Source: Cyathus striatus (Eukaryota; Basidiomycota; Agaricomycetes; Agaricales; Nidulariaceae). From it: 64,000 nt of DNA. The stretch spans positions 186,001 to 250,000 of the forward strand of contig JAOVFP010000021.1 of assembly GCA_025738555.1 (NCBI GenBank), written 5' to 3'. Shown one piece after another: positions 10,676 through 22,094 of this stretch; the first letter of the stretch is position 1, and every line of letters begins with the position of its first letter. Made by a program: the position numbers and the translations under genes. The notes below the pieces were generated by a model, which saw nothing but the letters and a program-made list of their open reading frames with translations, was not told the origin of the DNA and did not search any database.

Positions 10676-12527
10676 TTACGCACTGACCATCAGAACATCC
10701 ACACCCTGGCAAGAATTCAGGTCGTAATGCGGATGGCCCGTTACAGGTGAGAATACAAGGTCCATTCTGTCGTTGACGGTATTATTCGGACAGAGTGCGA
10801 AGGTGTCGGATTTACCTCCCAATGCAAGGAGGGGCGGGCTACCGGCAGCTAATGCGGTGGGATCGGCCTATCGTCAAGATTGTAATAAGCACTGAGTAAC
10901 ATGCAAGCGGAAGAACACAGAGCAAGACGAAGGGATCGAACGCAAGTTTATAAATAGGGCGGAACAGGAATGACAGATACGAGCAAGAACGGAGATAAGA
11001 TCGACGACCTACCATGGTACACCATGCCTGTACACCGGGGAACGCAGGGTTGCTTGCTACAAATGCAGGTGATTCTCCATCCCGGGGTGCGATGGAAGAC
11101 ATTAATTGGCCTTGGACAACGCTTGAATGCGGGAAGACAATCGAATTGGTCAAACTGACAGAAGGCCATTCGCTACAACAAGCGGAGCAAGCCTATGTTC
11201 AATCTCAGCATGAATTCACACCACGGAATCAAAACTCCCACTTACAGAAAGAATAGTCCATGTTATACCCTTCGCAATCTCCACCGCAATGACCTTGAGA
11301 CTGACTTGTTGTCCTTGCTGCGCGCCATTTCGGAAGCGCCCTTGCAAAGCAAAGTTATTGGCTGCTCCTAGATCTGTGTTTACGCATTCCTGGGTTCCGT
11401 TGTTGCCGCCCCCACTGCTGTCGCTAGAATTAGAGAAGTGGTACACAGCCAGGCGGTTTTGGTTTCCACAGTATTCAGCATGGTCAGCGTCGCATATTTG
11501 GCGGCAGTCAGCATCTGAAACATGCTGCGCGGGAGAGTTTACGGTTTTATCACACCCTGAGAGAGAGTAGTCAATGGCACGATAATGCACAGTGAGAAGA
11601 AGTAAGCCTACAGCACTCCCTGCCAACTTCCACTCCAGCATTCACAAAGTTCCCCAAGGACATGCACGCCGCAGTGCATGACTCGGGAGTGACTCCGACT
11701 GGTACGTTCACAGGTACGCCAAGCGTTCGAGCAGAAACAGAATCACTGCGTAGCAGCTCAGCTTCATTGTACATACGAAAAGTAGGAGTACGTACGTAAA
11801 GCATCCTTGATATGTCCAAGCCCCAACATTAGCAGGCCCTGCTACGCTCTGTACTATTTGTGGCACCGGTCCGTTACTATTAAACACGTTCAAACGGTTC
11901 GGTCCTCCACAAGTTTCATTAGCATTGCCAGCACACGCAAAGGTGCAGTCTCCTAGGGCTGCCTGTTCGCCTGGGATTTGGATCGTAGAATCGCAGTCTA
12001 CGCCAGTGGTCAGCTAAGCAACAGGTACAATGAATAAAGATGCACTCACAGCACTCCTATAGCGAAGTACACCTGTTAAGACACATTAAACCTTAGCTTA
12101 TGAAAAACTTACTCCTGTAGAGGGTGGGGTGGAGGTAAACATGATGACCCAGTTCTAGAATACGAGAAACGTACGTCCAAATTCCACTCCTGCAAAGATC
12201 ACGCCAAAGGTAGAGCAAAATGCTATGCACTTCTCTACTGTCATATCATCACCTGTAGTAGAAGCCGATTGAAGAGTGCGAGATGTGGATACATCACTAG
12301 CGAAATATTATCAGTATGGGAAGAAGACTACGCAAGAAATGTACCAACGTAAAACATCCTACAGATGACCAGTTTCCAGGAAGAACGGTGGGTATAGATG
12401 GCGTCTGAGCCAAAACGAGCTGTTCACGACGCGTCAGCACAAACGCGAGGTTGGAAGGATGGAAGTTGCTCACCGACACGATTCGGCTCAAAGCGAAAAT
12501 AATCGCAAGACAAGGATAAGATAACAT
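10676..12527 (-). CDS. Secreted protein with two WSC domains
   Basis: A multi-exon gene starting at the ATG at 12527. The N-terminus MLSYPCLAIIFALSRIVSL, followed by a VLAQTP cleavage region, is a signal peptide if the intron joining VS to LV is removed. Two cysteine-rich WSC modules follow. The first runs from NWSSVGCFT to NRLNVFN and contains CTFACAGNANETCGG. The second runs from AWTYQGCFT to NRLAVYHF and contains CRQICDADHAEYCGN. Removing an intron of about 46 nt with acceptor ACATAG gives ACSACCSEWPSVSLTN, which continues in frame to PHYDLNSCQGVDVLMVSA and a TAA at 10676. WSC domains bind glycans at cell surfaces. No enzymatic domain or membrane anchor is seen, so an extracellular or wall-associated role is inferred. 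A TATAAA box lies on the minus strand near 12603-12608, about 75 nt before the start. Confidence 0.8.
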
Positions 12528-12602
12528 TATCAATCAAGGAAAGACACGAAAATGAATGGAAGAGCAAACGCGCTCAAAGGTGCCTATCGTCCCCCTGCTC
12601 GC

Positions 12603-12608
12603 TTTATA
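12603..12608 (-). promoter_or_regulatory. TATA box of the WSC gene
   Basis: TATAAA on the minus strand, about 75 nt upstream of the ATG at 12527, which is a normal fungal spacing for transcription start. It was read by eye only. Confidence 0.5.
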
Positions 12609-12985
12609 CTCCCTCCCTCGTCCCCCTTGAAGTCCAATACACTCTGTTCACAAGGCACATCATTCCAAAGAGAAGCGAAAACCTCCCATGCCCGTCATTG
12701 ACTGTTTCTTTGTATAGACATCCATAAGCATCATCAACATCTTTCGTCGACCAGAACGCGTCAAGGTACGATAGGCTGGAAGGACAAGGACAAGGCACAG
12801 TGCAGGACTGGGCGCCATCGCACTACGAAGGACGGAGGGAAGACGCAAAAACTGCATGTCTAGGCACGAAACTATAAATAATGCGTCAACAACACGGTGA
12901 TAGAGGGTGGGAGCGGTGGGAATCAATAGAGAGTAGCGGAAACTTACCTCAGGATATGATCGTCGACAATAAACTATTCTTGATA

Positions 12986-13512
12986 TCATAGGATATCACG
13001 GATATAGTCAAGAAAGCTCGATTTGTAGTAGTCGGGAGTCGGTGGTAGGTTTGATCCTCCTATAGCTGGTTGTTGTTCCGGGACTCCGAGTAATAAAGGT
13101 TCATTGCTAGATGGTACATCCGTAGCCGCGTCGTGTGCTACGAGGGCATCTCTGGGCATCTTTGTGCGCCTTGTGGATGTGATGATGAACGAGTCGATGA
13201 TTGGCGGGGTCGGATGTATGCTGTAATGATCCCCTTCGAATAAATGAACGGGAACAGTAGAAGCAACATTAAATCCCCGCCTTATCCTTAGCTCTCGGTG
13301 CATGTCGAACTCAATGAACAGCAATTATATCCCGATGAAGGAAAAAGAACCCAGTTCGAGCGCACCAACTTGGCCATAGTGCCTTCAAAAGTTCCACCAC
13401 ATATGATGCAGTATCGCTGGCCGAACGAATAGATTAAGAGGCACATCAACGGCTCACTGGCATAGATCCTGCCATTGGAGCCGATGAGTACTGCGCGACC
13501 ATGACAAGGCAT
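12986..13512 (-). CDS. Hypothetical protein, two exons, 156 residues
   Basis: The ATG at 13512 opens MPCHGRAVLIGSNGRIYASE. The first exon (13512-13366) ends before a GTGCGC donor, and the second begins at 13309 after a TTGAG acceptor. Together they give 49 + 107 codons ending in TGA at 12986. The join reads MAKLFDMHRELRIRRGF. The protein has a hydrophobic stretch around PLMCLLIYSFGQRYCIIC, no signal peptide and a proline/serine-rich C-terminus. I do not recognise the family. It lies between the WSC gene and AA9 on the same strand, but 0.45 kb from the former, so no co-transcription is implied. Confidence 0.5.
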
Positions 13513-15107
13513 ATTCAGAAATAATCATGATCCAGGACGTCACTCGAGAACAACGTCTGACGAAACCTCTCCCAGCGATAGCATCTATAGCCTAGCCATC
13601 AACGCGAAAAAGACGTGGCCACATTTGGTACGACGGAAAAACGACTGTCGGAGCTCGTTCCAGAGCAACTCCAGAGTTTTCACTGCACACACGCGATGTA
13701 CAGGAAACCAGCTGGGCAAAGATGAAGACAATATGCTCTCATGGAATATAATCAAACATACCGTGCAGTTACCAGGGGCTGTTGGCAGAAAACTCCCTGG
13801 TCGCTTGACATGCGGTGATAGTCCCTCTCAAGTTCCTCCATCTTCCCATGTATTCGATTGGTGGTTTTTCATAGTCATATGTTGGACATATCTCGCTTTT
13901 GGAAGAGAATAAAGCACATAGACTGGTGACTAGGCTGATAAATATGAAGCTTGTGAAGCCTGAAGGTCCCGAAGAAGATAATAGGAAACAACATGAATGG
14001 AAAGATGAACGTTTTGAGTCGGTTTTGACTTGGAACGGAGTTTGGTGCGTGATGATATTCATAAGCGCTGTTTCGGAGCGCCTGTCGCTTCGCGTGAAAC
14101 GCCGTGAACGTCCATTGGACCCAAGCCTTACGGAACCCTAGATAACCAATAGACAGCCTACATACTTACCCGGAAACCCTTACCTCCCGACATCCACTAT
14201 GTACGTTGATGATGGGGACATATACTTATGTCCGCTAAAGACCAATATACGAAATAGGTGTATGAGAGAATCAACTCATGCCACAGATCCGCAAAACTCT
14301 CTTGGAATTCTCAGTCTTGTCTCAGTCGATCCATAAAAGAGACACTATTGTAAATTGATTGTAAGCCAACCAACTCGGATAGCTCAATGGTTGATAACTC
14401 AGGCTTCAAACGGCCTCATTCGTGGGTCCATGTAATGTCCTTGTAGGTTCATACTATGTTGGTCGTGTCGTGGCCTGAACTACAAAATACTTGCTTCAAC
14501 AATCAAGTCCTCTGGTGTTATACTTGCGCTGATTTACCCCACGCCGTCATGTCGGCAACACACGCTCCTCAGTTCACCGAGCCCACTCTCAGTACCGACC
14601 AAGCTTCTGATTCTAGCGAGGAAAGTGTGCTACTTGCGGAATATGAAAGTTTCTGGCGAGACCATCAGACTTGGTTGAAAACAGCTGGTTACATCTTGCG
14701 TCTTCGATATCGTCCTGAATGGGTTCCATCGTGGCCCACTGACAGTAAAATATGAGTTGCAGAGGATACTACTTACCGTGCACAATGTCGTGTTTGTTAA
14801 TTCCCGAACGATATTACTGTACGAAACCTAGCAGCCTTACACGTAGAGGTGGTGATCAACGTATTGAATCAGTAACCCGTTGAAACATACGTCAGTCCAT
14901 TACCTGCAGCTGCCAGACCGTATGACCGAGCACGCCAACAACTTGTAATTTAATCCACCAGAAGCCTGGTCAAAGTCAGGAGCCAGCTAACACAATTCGA
15001 GACACAACATCCGCTGTCTCCATCAAAAAACAGAATACATTGAAAGAATAAGTAATACATGTTGAGAAAGACAAGATCATAAGCCAACTCAAGAACCCCA
15101 CCTTCCA
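13513..15107. other. Intergenic region between the 13512 gene and AA9
   Basis: Short frames at 13625-13912, 13769-14062 and 14456-14755 have no recognisable domain and no paralog in the window. The 14456 frame contains an acidic serine-rich segment (TDQASDSSEESVLLAEYES) but no plausible splicing partners. A tRNA A-box-like string near 14380 has no matching B box or acceptor stem. Confidence 0.35.
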
Positions 15108-16424
15108 TCACAAACACTGACTATACTAAACACACTACATCAGCACATAGTACCCAACATAAAAAAAACCAACTCACATAATCACTCGATTTCACACACG
15201 CATACGGCGCCACGCACCCCGTAGGTCCACTATACGTCAACCCTCCACACTGTCCATAATGCACTACCGTCCCAGGCACAGCCGTCGACGACGGGGTGGT
15301 AGGCTGCGACGTTGACGAAGGAACAACTACAGGGACGGATGTAGAAGAAGGAGTTATAGGTACAGAGGTGGTCGGTGCGGGGCTTGAGTTACCGCTACAG
15401 GTGAACACGCTGGGTCCTATTTACGCGTTAGGAAGGGTAGAGGAGTGTATAAAGGAAACGTACCAGGGATAGTGTAGCTTGCGAGATTGCTGTATATGTT
15501 AATTGTGATACCTGGGTCAGTTCCCTTGTATGCACCTGGGAAACTGACAGTTGCAGGCTGCGTGCTTCCCCCACCGCTAATATTGATCTGCGCACACTCC
15601 ATCTACAACAATCCATCAGCCACACAACACAAATGCAAAAAAATAACAGACTAACGTATAACTGAGCACCAGGATACGTGGAAGCACCATGTAAAGCTAA
15701 ACACCCAACAGTCAGCTTCACATCCTCAGACGACACAACACGAAAAACGCACCAATAATCTCCACACGAAGCAAATACTGCCCCGCAGGAATACACCCAG
15801 GAATAGCAAACGACACCTTCCCCTTATTCGCAATGAGCTTATCCACAGCCCACTGTGTCCCCGTCAATCCATCATGGTAAATCTTGAACCACTGAAGGCC
15901 CGTAACACTACTCTGCGTCGCAGACGGCACCTTTGCACTATGCATCGTATCAACATCTATCTTCCAACACGAAGGAGGAAAACATACAGGTACGCAAGGA
16001 CCGGCCCCTTATGCGATGGGTCAATTGGATCCGCTGCATCCCCTGGCGCAGCCCCGCTGAGTGTATGGTGCCATTCCGCCGTCACTTGCGCTCCAGCCGT
16101 TATATTGATGATAGCATTCGAAATGGGTTGGTGGTAGGGGTTAATCCCACCATTGCAAATCACATCATTGGAAGTGACATCCGTAATAGGCTACAGAACC
16201 AGTCAACATTGAAAAACTACAGCTAAACGTGAACGAGTTTCTTACCCCATCGTAATCAGGCACTCGGATACCGACTATGTGTCCTTGCGATACGCCATTA
16301 ACCCATAACTCCTACACCAACGTCAATGAATGTATAAGAAACAAGGAAGGCAAGAACGGACCTGGAAAATAGTATGCGCAGAAACACACCCGAACAGAGC
16401 AAAAGCAGCCAATGACGACTTCAT
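15108..16424 (-). CDS. AA9 lytic polysaccharide monooxygenase with CBM1
   Basis: A copper-dependent monooxygenase that cleaves cellulose or related glucans oxidatively outside the cell. The ATG at 16424 starts [16 protein letters not shown], a signal peptide ending just before HTIFQELWVNG; the mature N-terminal His is the first ligand of the copper brace. Further exons give [13 protein letters not shown], then [12 protein letters not shown], then [15 protein letters not shown] (second His region) and the conserved C-terminal part [17 protein letters not shown] ... [16 protein letters not shown] Thr/Ser/Pro linker follows, and then a CBM1 with [15 protein letters not shown] and CVKSSDY, completed by a last small exon reading YSQCL before the TGA at 15108. 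About seven introns of normal size. All landmarks are intact, so it is probably functional. Confidence 0.92.
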
Positions 16425-16472
16425 TTCTTCGTATCTTCTTTCCTGATCACCTCGCATCTCCTTTCAAACAGC

Positions 16473-16480
16473 GATTATAT
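16473..16480 (-). promoter_or_regulatory. TATA box of the AA9 gene
   Basis: TATATAAT on the minus strand, about 50 nt before the AA9 start codon. There is no other TATA-like string between it and the ATG. Confidence 0.5.
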
Positions 16481-17219
16481 ACACTACCTGCTGAAAATTC
16501 TTTGCCCCTCCCGATGACACGATATGTGCTTTCCGTGATTATCTCGGAAAGAGAATTGAATTGATGATACGTTTATGATAGGCCAGTTGGGAAACGCGGC
16601 ATGTGGTATGCGCGCGGGGGTGTGATTGTATCCGGGGTGTGGGGATATGTACCTGGAATTGTATCATGCGGTGAAGTAATTAGATGAGGAGGCGGGTATT
16701 GTCCCGTCAAGTATCCGAGATTACTCTTTCGTATTCTCGAAGTCCAACGCTTGAGGTATAGTGCTAGTATAGCGCAGAACAAGCCCTCAGACACAAAACG
16801 TCTCTTCAAGAGATAAGAGATAAGGAAGGCTGAAGGACTTTCAAGAAGGAACAACTCTAATTACTGAGTCCCCCGGCTCCGACGCAAGATACCCCGCGAA
16901 TGATCCTTTGAAGAGCCTTTTATGCGGCCCGGGAACAGGCGACGACGCTCCGAAGCATTTCCTTCCGTCGAATTGTTGGGAAGAAGGTGTGTATTGGTGG
17001 GATAGTGATTGAGATGGTTAGGTGTTGTATAAGGCTGTATAGAGTAAGTACTTGGCAGAGTTGTTCTTGAAGTTTCCCCGAGTTCCAAGGAGTTCCTATC
17101 TATATAGATACGAGAGAACGCAGATGCTTCGCATGGTGAAGTACTCCGAGGAGAATGCAAGTGTGGTAAAGATGTAGAGTAAGCCTAGCTTGAAAGCGAT
17201 GACATCTAGAGCGCCCACG
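16481..17219. other. AA9 upstream region
   Basis: The minus frames at 16573-16854, 16861-17160 and 17100-17282 show no domain or convincing splicing. The right edge runs into the right arm of the inverted duplication. Confidence 0.35.
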
Positions 17220-17699
17220 AGAGTCGTCTACCGCTATCTTCTCCACCCGCCCCTCGTACTTTGTGCCAGTTGCCATATCCACGCAAGGCTACCGCGTCCA
17301 ATCGATTGTTGTATGCTTATTCCCCGATGACATGGAGTCTCTTTTCCGCCCTTGGACCTTGCCCCCGCCTAGATAGTAGACGACTTCCCCTAGTTGTTAT
17401 TTTCCACAAGAATGTAGACTTGCGCTTTATTGTCCTCAGTATCTTTTGGTTACAAGGACGAGCACTGGAAGAACTTCAGTGAGGATTACTTGAGAAGGGT
17501 AGTGACATGCTCGAAAATCTTGTCGAAATCACGATTCATGATGGGAAACACTCGCAAAAGTGTTTTTTTCATAAAATGCGAAGGCGTCACCTCTCAAAGT
17601 GCGAAAGCCTTATCTAAGGTCGTGAAGAAATTGGATATAGCTAGACAGGGAAGCAGAGGGAGTCCACGTACGTATTTGGATGCCTACCTCAAATTCTAA
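17220..17699 (+). pseudogene. F-box gene remnant, right-arm paralog of 4118-5524
   Basis: The stretch from about 17240 matches the intact F-box gene from about residue 90. STQGYRVQSI and FPDDMES are recognisable, as is FSALGPCPRLDS (FSSLGPCPHLAS in the intact gene), although in different frames. About 700 bp is then missing. The frame at 17430-17699 gives the C-terminus: SSVSFGYKDEHWKNFSEDYL and FIKCEGVTSQSAKALS, against SSISFGCQGDYWRNFSKECL and FIKCEGITSQSVEALS. The F-box, start codon and central LRR-like part are absent, so the copy is dead. Confidence 0.85.
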
Positions 17700-18149
17700 T
17701 TACTACTGCGACGTTGTGGGACCTTTCTTTCTTGATTATTTGATTTCTTGCCTGTATATGTATGTTGTAATGTTCTAAACTTAGATATAGCCAATTGTCA
17801 CGTACGGTTGTGGGGGTGTCATAAGATAGTAAAAGCTCCAGGCACATCGATACTTTTGGCTTAGAATCGTGGCCATTCCTTATGCTTTATGGTGCCTTGT
17901 TGGCCAATACAACTGGCCCATCAAATACAAAACACTGGAAGAGAAGTTAGACTTCTGACGCTCGCAAGTCACGGAACGTCACAGGCCTACTTTTAGCTCA
18001 CGCGGATTTGAAGCGTTATATCCGTGGCAGAATCAGTGTATCGTAGATTCGTATCCTGCGTGTATGACAGGATTGGAACGCTTACAAGTATTTCATGGTG
18101 GCATACGGCCTCAGGGAGGGCTTCGACGAGTAGACCAAATAGCTAGCAT
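17700..18149. other. Flank of the F-box remnant
   Basis: No reading frame of interest. It corresponds in position to 3548-4117 in the left arm, but similarity is too low to align by eye. Confidence 0.3.
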
Positions 18150-18541
18150 CAGCTATATTCTTAGCTGGTTCTGTGAAATCGTTCCGTAAGGAGCTGAGAG
18201 ATAATTTGGTAAAAATAGGAGCGTATATGTGAGAGCCCCAAAAAGCATACAACGCAAATGAGAAGACAGCTGGGACCAAAGCGGTGTCGAAGGTAGTCGT
18301 TGTAAGTTTAAGGGCCCAATCTTGGGCACTCGGATGACTGAATTAAGTACGAACCGTCGCATAATGAATCAGAATGACGAGGCCAGAGGGCCATCAGCAT
18401 CCTGGTTTTAGCTAAGTGTGCATGTTCGAAAGCAACAGCGGAGGAGAGCACTCGGTGAACTGGAGGAAAAGGCCTTGGTGTCTGCCCTTTTGCCTCCTGC
18501 CATGGGTCCTGTGGCCAGCTTGTGGCATCAGAAATTCGCAC
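18150..18541 (-). pseudogene. Small membrane-protein gene remnant, right arm
   Basis: Minus frames carry LAKTRMLMAL and then, after a frame change, LVPAVFSFALYAFWGSHIY and FTKLSLSSLRNDF, matching the left-arm gene at 2998-3547 (LAKTRILVIL, VPSALLLALTCIYAHFF). It is interrupted by a stop and frame changes, and the N-terminal hydrophobic segment is not recognisable. Confidence 0.5.
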
Positions 18542-19029
18542 AAAAACTCGGTATGATTCTTGTATGACTCTGAGGAAAAGAAATATTATTCAAAGGTGCG
18601 CCCAGCACTTCAGAAACTAGAAATTCGCTGGAAGAATAAAAAATATCTGGAGAGCCAGAAGGCGTTGAACGTGTCCCGAATTAGTATAAAAGAGTAGAGC
18701 GAACGAACCAAGCATCTAAAGCCATCGTATCCTGGTCCCCTATTACCCTACAAACATCCCAGCAGAAATCATCCTCCTACAATTCATGTGTGTATCAGAC
18801 TCCCTTGAGAATTATAATCATACGCATCCAAATTAGTCGGGGTAGTTCTCGTTCTCGTTGGCTTGACCTCTCAACTTCTTCCTTGCTTTCTCTCGATCAC
18901 CAGATCAGAAAAAAAAATGAACCGTATGCAGTGAATTTAAAACATAGAGAATTTCTTTACAAAATTACTCCAGAGAATAGCAGCTAGGATATGGATGAGA
19001 TATTGACAATTTGACTTTGAAAATTGAAA
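18542..19029. other. Right-arm stretch with a possible short F-box-like string
   Basis: A plus frame near 18740-18835 reads NIPAEIILLQFMCVSDSLEN, which resembles the start of an F-box, but no continuation is found. Nothing else is supported. Confidence 0.25.
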
Positions 19030-19900
19030 CGATTTCTTTGTTTGTTGCTGAGCTGAATGACCAACAATGACTTGCGCGCGGTCAAACCTTGGACACCTTT
19101 AACTGTCACTCGGAACTGCGAGTAGACTGCAAGGATTGCGAACTTGAAGAGGACGAGGTGACTAGTCGCTAATTGCGGTTGGGAGAAACCTCTGGCCTCT
19201 CGGTTGTACAGGAGTAAGAAGAGATCCCAGGTCCATTCTCCCTATTTCTTTTGATTCTATTGCTCCAAACTTTCGAGTCCACATTCTTACCACTCGTTCT
19301 CGACTCGTCTCCGTCTTGGACAACCACTTATGTTAAGACATATGTAGCGGATAGTTTTACAGGAGATGATGGTATGAGCGGCCTTCCGGCTCTTGGAGCG
19401 CCACATTCATAAAGACCTTAGTTCTTTGTGTCTTCTGGCCACTTTCTCTTGAAGCATAGCAAATTTAGCATTCAGCGGGGAGCTCAGGGATCATTGCCGC
19501 CATTCCTTACGCCCATGACTGAATTGCCGGCAAGAGTTGTAGATGTCAATGGTTTCTTCTCTGGTCAGTGCCATCTCATACGCTGTTTTCTGGTTTTCTG
19601 CATCATGAGCTTGACGGTATGCTTCACAGAGCCAGAGTCTCCAATTGACATTATCGCCTTAGACTTGCCCTCATGGCCACAACATGAAATCTCAAGACTG
19701 CGATTGCTGGACTTCATCTTGTAATCGGAAAGGGCGGAATGTACAAGGATTTCCTTCATAAAAGGTAAGATATTCTATCCTCATTTACGCGCATGTTTTT
19801 CACTACGTTTCCAGTTGCTGCGCATCTCTGGGCGGGATATTGAGTGGCTGAGCCATCTTCTGCTTGAAGTGGGTGAGGCGGTTGCGCAAGTCTTCAAGAA
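19030..19900 (+). pseudogene. Decayed gene of unknown function, right arm
   Basis: This is the mirror copy of 1819-2710. Nucleotide matches are clear at about 19030 (the ATTTCTTTGTTTGTTG run), around 19445-19540 and at 19765 (the AAGGTRAGATATTCTATC run). The longest frame (19428-19724) includes LTPMTELPARVVD and ALDLPSWPQHEISRL. No full spliced frame was found and the family is unrecognised. Confidence 0.45.
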
Positions 19901-20170
19901 TTCATTTCAGTCCCTTTTAAAGCAGTCCTCACACGTTCTATTCGATGGAAGACATGAACACATTGATTTCTCGTGTCAATCAGAGTACAAAAGAATAATA
20001 GCGGAAGAAGAGAAGAAACTATTTCTTCCCCCGTATCATCCTCCTTGTTATGACCGTGACAGGTGTGACGCGTGACCCGCATAATGTGAGGCGGCGGGTC
20101 CGACCTTTGTGACTCGTTGGGCGCACACGGTGGATTGATAGGGTCAAGGGTTTTGCTGGTGCGCATGGCT
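19880..20170 (+). repeat. 280 bp repeat, right arm copy 1
   Basis: It matches the minus strand of 1485-1830, with the shared peptide-like tract HIDFSCQSEYKR. It forms a local tandem pair with 20400-20690 at a period of roughly 520-530 bp. Confidence 0.6.
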
Positions 20171-20399
20171 ATGCTACTCGTCTCCTGGTGTGGTGGCTTG
20201 AAGAAAATGGCCGCGTGAGATGAATGGAAAGTTTCGTGGAGGACGATATCCAGCGCAGTAGGCCTGCCCATAAAGACATGTCTACACGGTCTGCATGGCT
20301 TACAGTCATGCTGGCAGTTGTTCATTTACTTCCATTCGAATTGATGCGCATTCCTGGGCTGGGCATCGTTAAACAGAAGAGTCATATTCAGCTGGAGAA

Positions 20400-20690
20400 G
20401 TCGTTACGCAGATCTCCAAGAAAGTGTTGCCGTTCTTTTGGCGCAGTCGTCACATTTTTGAACCGATGGCAGAGACGAGCATGTTTATTTCCTGCCTCAT
20501 TCAAGTACAAACCAATGACGGTAGAGAAAGAGAGATGCCGTTCCCATCCCTCTTATCCTCCTAATGTGACAGTGACATTGTGACACTAACCCGCCACCCT
20601 ACATTGTGCGTCCTTTATGACTCGTCCGGCGCGTACGAAGGGCTATTAGAGTGAAGAACATTCATGGTGTGCATGGCCACGACACTTGTC
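20400..20690 (+). repeat. 280 bp repeat, right arm copy 2
   Basis: A more diverged second copy. It retains a GCGCAGTCGTCACA-like start, the GTGACAGTGACATTGTGACA block and the GACTCGTCCGGCGCG block. Its upstream sequence (about 20340-20400) also resembles the sequence upstream of copy 1, so the duplicated unit is longer than the repeat itself. Confidence 0.5.
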
Positions 20691-21568
20691 TCCCTTCTCC
20701 CATTGATATGGTCTGGAGAAAGAGCTGTGATAGTTCGACTGTTTCGTGAGGAAAGATATGTAGAGCAGCAAGCCTGCTGGTCATAAAAGCGTGTCTTCGA
20801 GGTCAACAGGCTCCAGGACGTATGGGCTACGCTCCCAACCTATTCGAGGTTGGGTGGACGTCAGTCGTCGTTGCAAGCTCCCTAGGATCTGTTTAAGGAT
20901 TGGAAGGTCGCTGTAGAGCAGAACTTGTGCACTCTACACATGAAAAGGAGTCGTTCTAGGTTTGGGGCTCGTGGTTCCCAACCTTGCTCAAGGACGTTGC
21001 AAATGCCATACGCTTGGTGGAACCACTTAAGGATTGGAAGGTCGAAAGGTCACTGCGGCAAAGGTAACTCGTAGGTGACTCTACGTACCGGACTCATTTT
21101 CTTCATCCTCACATCTACACAGTAGAATGTCCCTTTGGATGATAGATACGATGTTGGGGACCCAATAGTATGTCGGTCAGGTTGTTAAAGAGAAGGATAG
21201 AGAATGGTGGGAGAATGGTTCGAGCTGTGCAGGTCATCAGCGTCAAATCCTATCGACATAAAATCAAGGCACTATGGCACTTGTTACTTTTGGTGGATAG
21301 AAAGCACTGGTAGGTGGAAGCAAATCCGCTCGTTGAAGTGACGGAAGCAAATATGCAGGTGCGGGAAAGAGGTTACGGGCTTTCTTAGAAGAGGTGCAAC
21401 CTCCAATTCTCCAGACTTTGCGCTGGTGTTTGTGTCCTTCGTTTGTACCCCAACTCTATTTCGTAACAGCTTAAAAACCCCACGTTTCCCATTCGTTCTC
21501 TTTCTCTTGTTCTCTCGTCACCTACCTTTACACCTCTTTTTTTCGTTGGTCTATTATAAAGGTAGACT
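20691..21568. other. Right-arm intergenic region and promoter of the 21569 gene
   Basis: No gene is seen in 20700-21400. Positions 21410-21568 resemble the region upstream of the left-arm gene at 717. A TATAAA string lies at about 21556, very close to the start codon. Confidence 0.35.
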
Positions 21569-22094
21569 ATGGTCCAGGGCCACCACACCTATCCAACGTT
21601 TACTCGTGTAATGGTCGAGAGTGAGCTTTTCCCCGCCCTTACGGTACATTACCGAACTCGCCCCAAAGTTCCTCCTGAGCCAATTGTCCCGCAACTTCCT
21701 TTCCCCGATCTCATGGTCTGTAAAAGCTTTATTTACTATGTATTAATCACCTTACATCCTTTATGATATAGGGAACCATCGATGAACGCTTCACCTGTGG
21801 GTCCAGTTACAATCCAGGCTTCTTTATGGTACGCACATTCCAGCTAGTGGTCTTATGGTACCTGATCGCCCTCTCCTAGCCGAGTGAGTTGGATGATGAG
21901 AGCTCGCATTCAATTCACGATGCCAACGCATCGAATTTAAATGGCCAACAGAGCGTTGGCTATGGTCGCGATAAAATTGAGAAGACCCGTGCTGCCGTTG
22001 TCTCTCTCTGGGTACGTCTTTTCGACTACATATTTTCTTCATTCTGATTTACATGTACTATCAGCGGAAGGCTCTCCGTAGACGTCCTACATAA
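21569..22094 (+). CDS. Small four-exon protein of unknown function, right-arm copy
   Basis: Paralog of 115-717. The ATG at 21569 opens MVQGHHTYPTF. Exon 1 ends at 21715, exon 2 is 21772-21828, an intron of about 51 nt follows, exon 3 opens PSELDDESSHS, and a short last exon RKALRRRPT ends in TAA at 22092-22094. That gives about 121 residues. All three intron positions match the left copy, and no stop or frameshift has arisen despite heavy divergence. It has no signal peptide, membrane segment or known motif. It is shorter than the left copy because of an earlier stop in the last exon. Confidence 0.55.

Noticed and set aside
14379..14460. tRNA-like A box (TAGCTCAATGG)
   Set aside because: No matching B box of the GGTTCRANYCC type, no acceptor-stem pairing at the right distance and no plausible anticodon arm.
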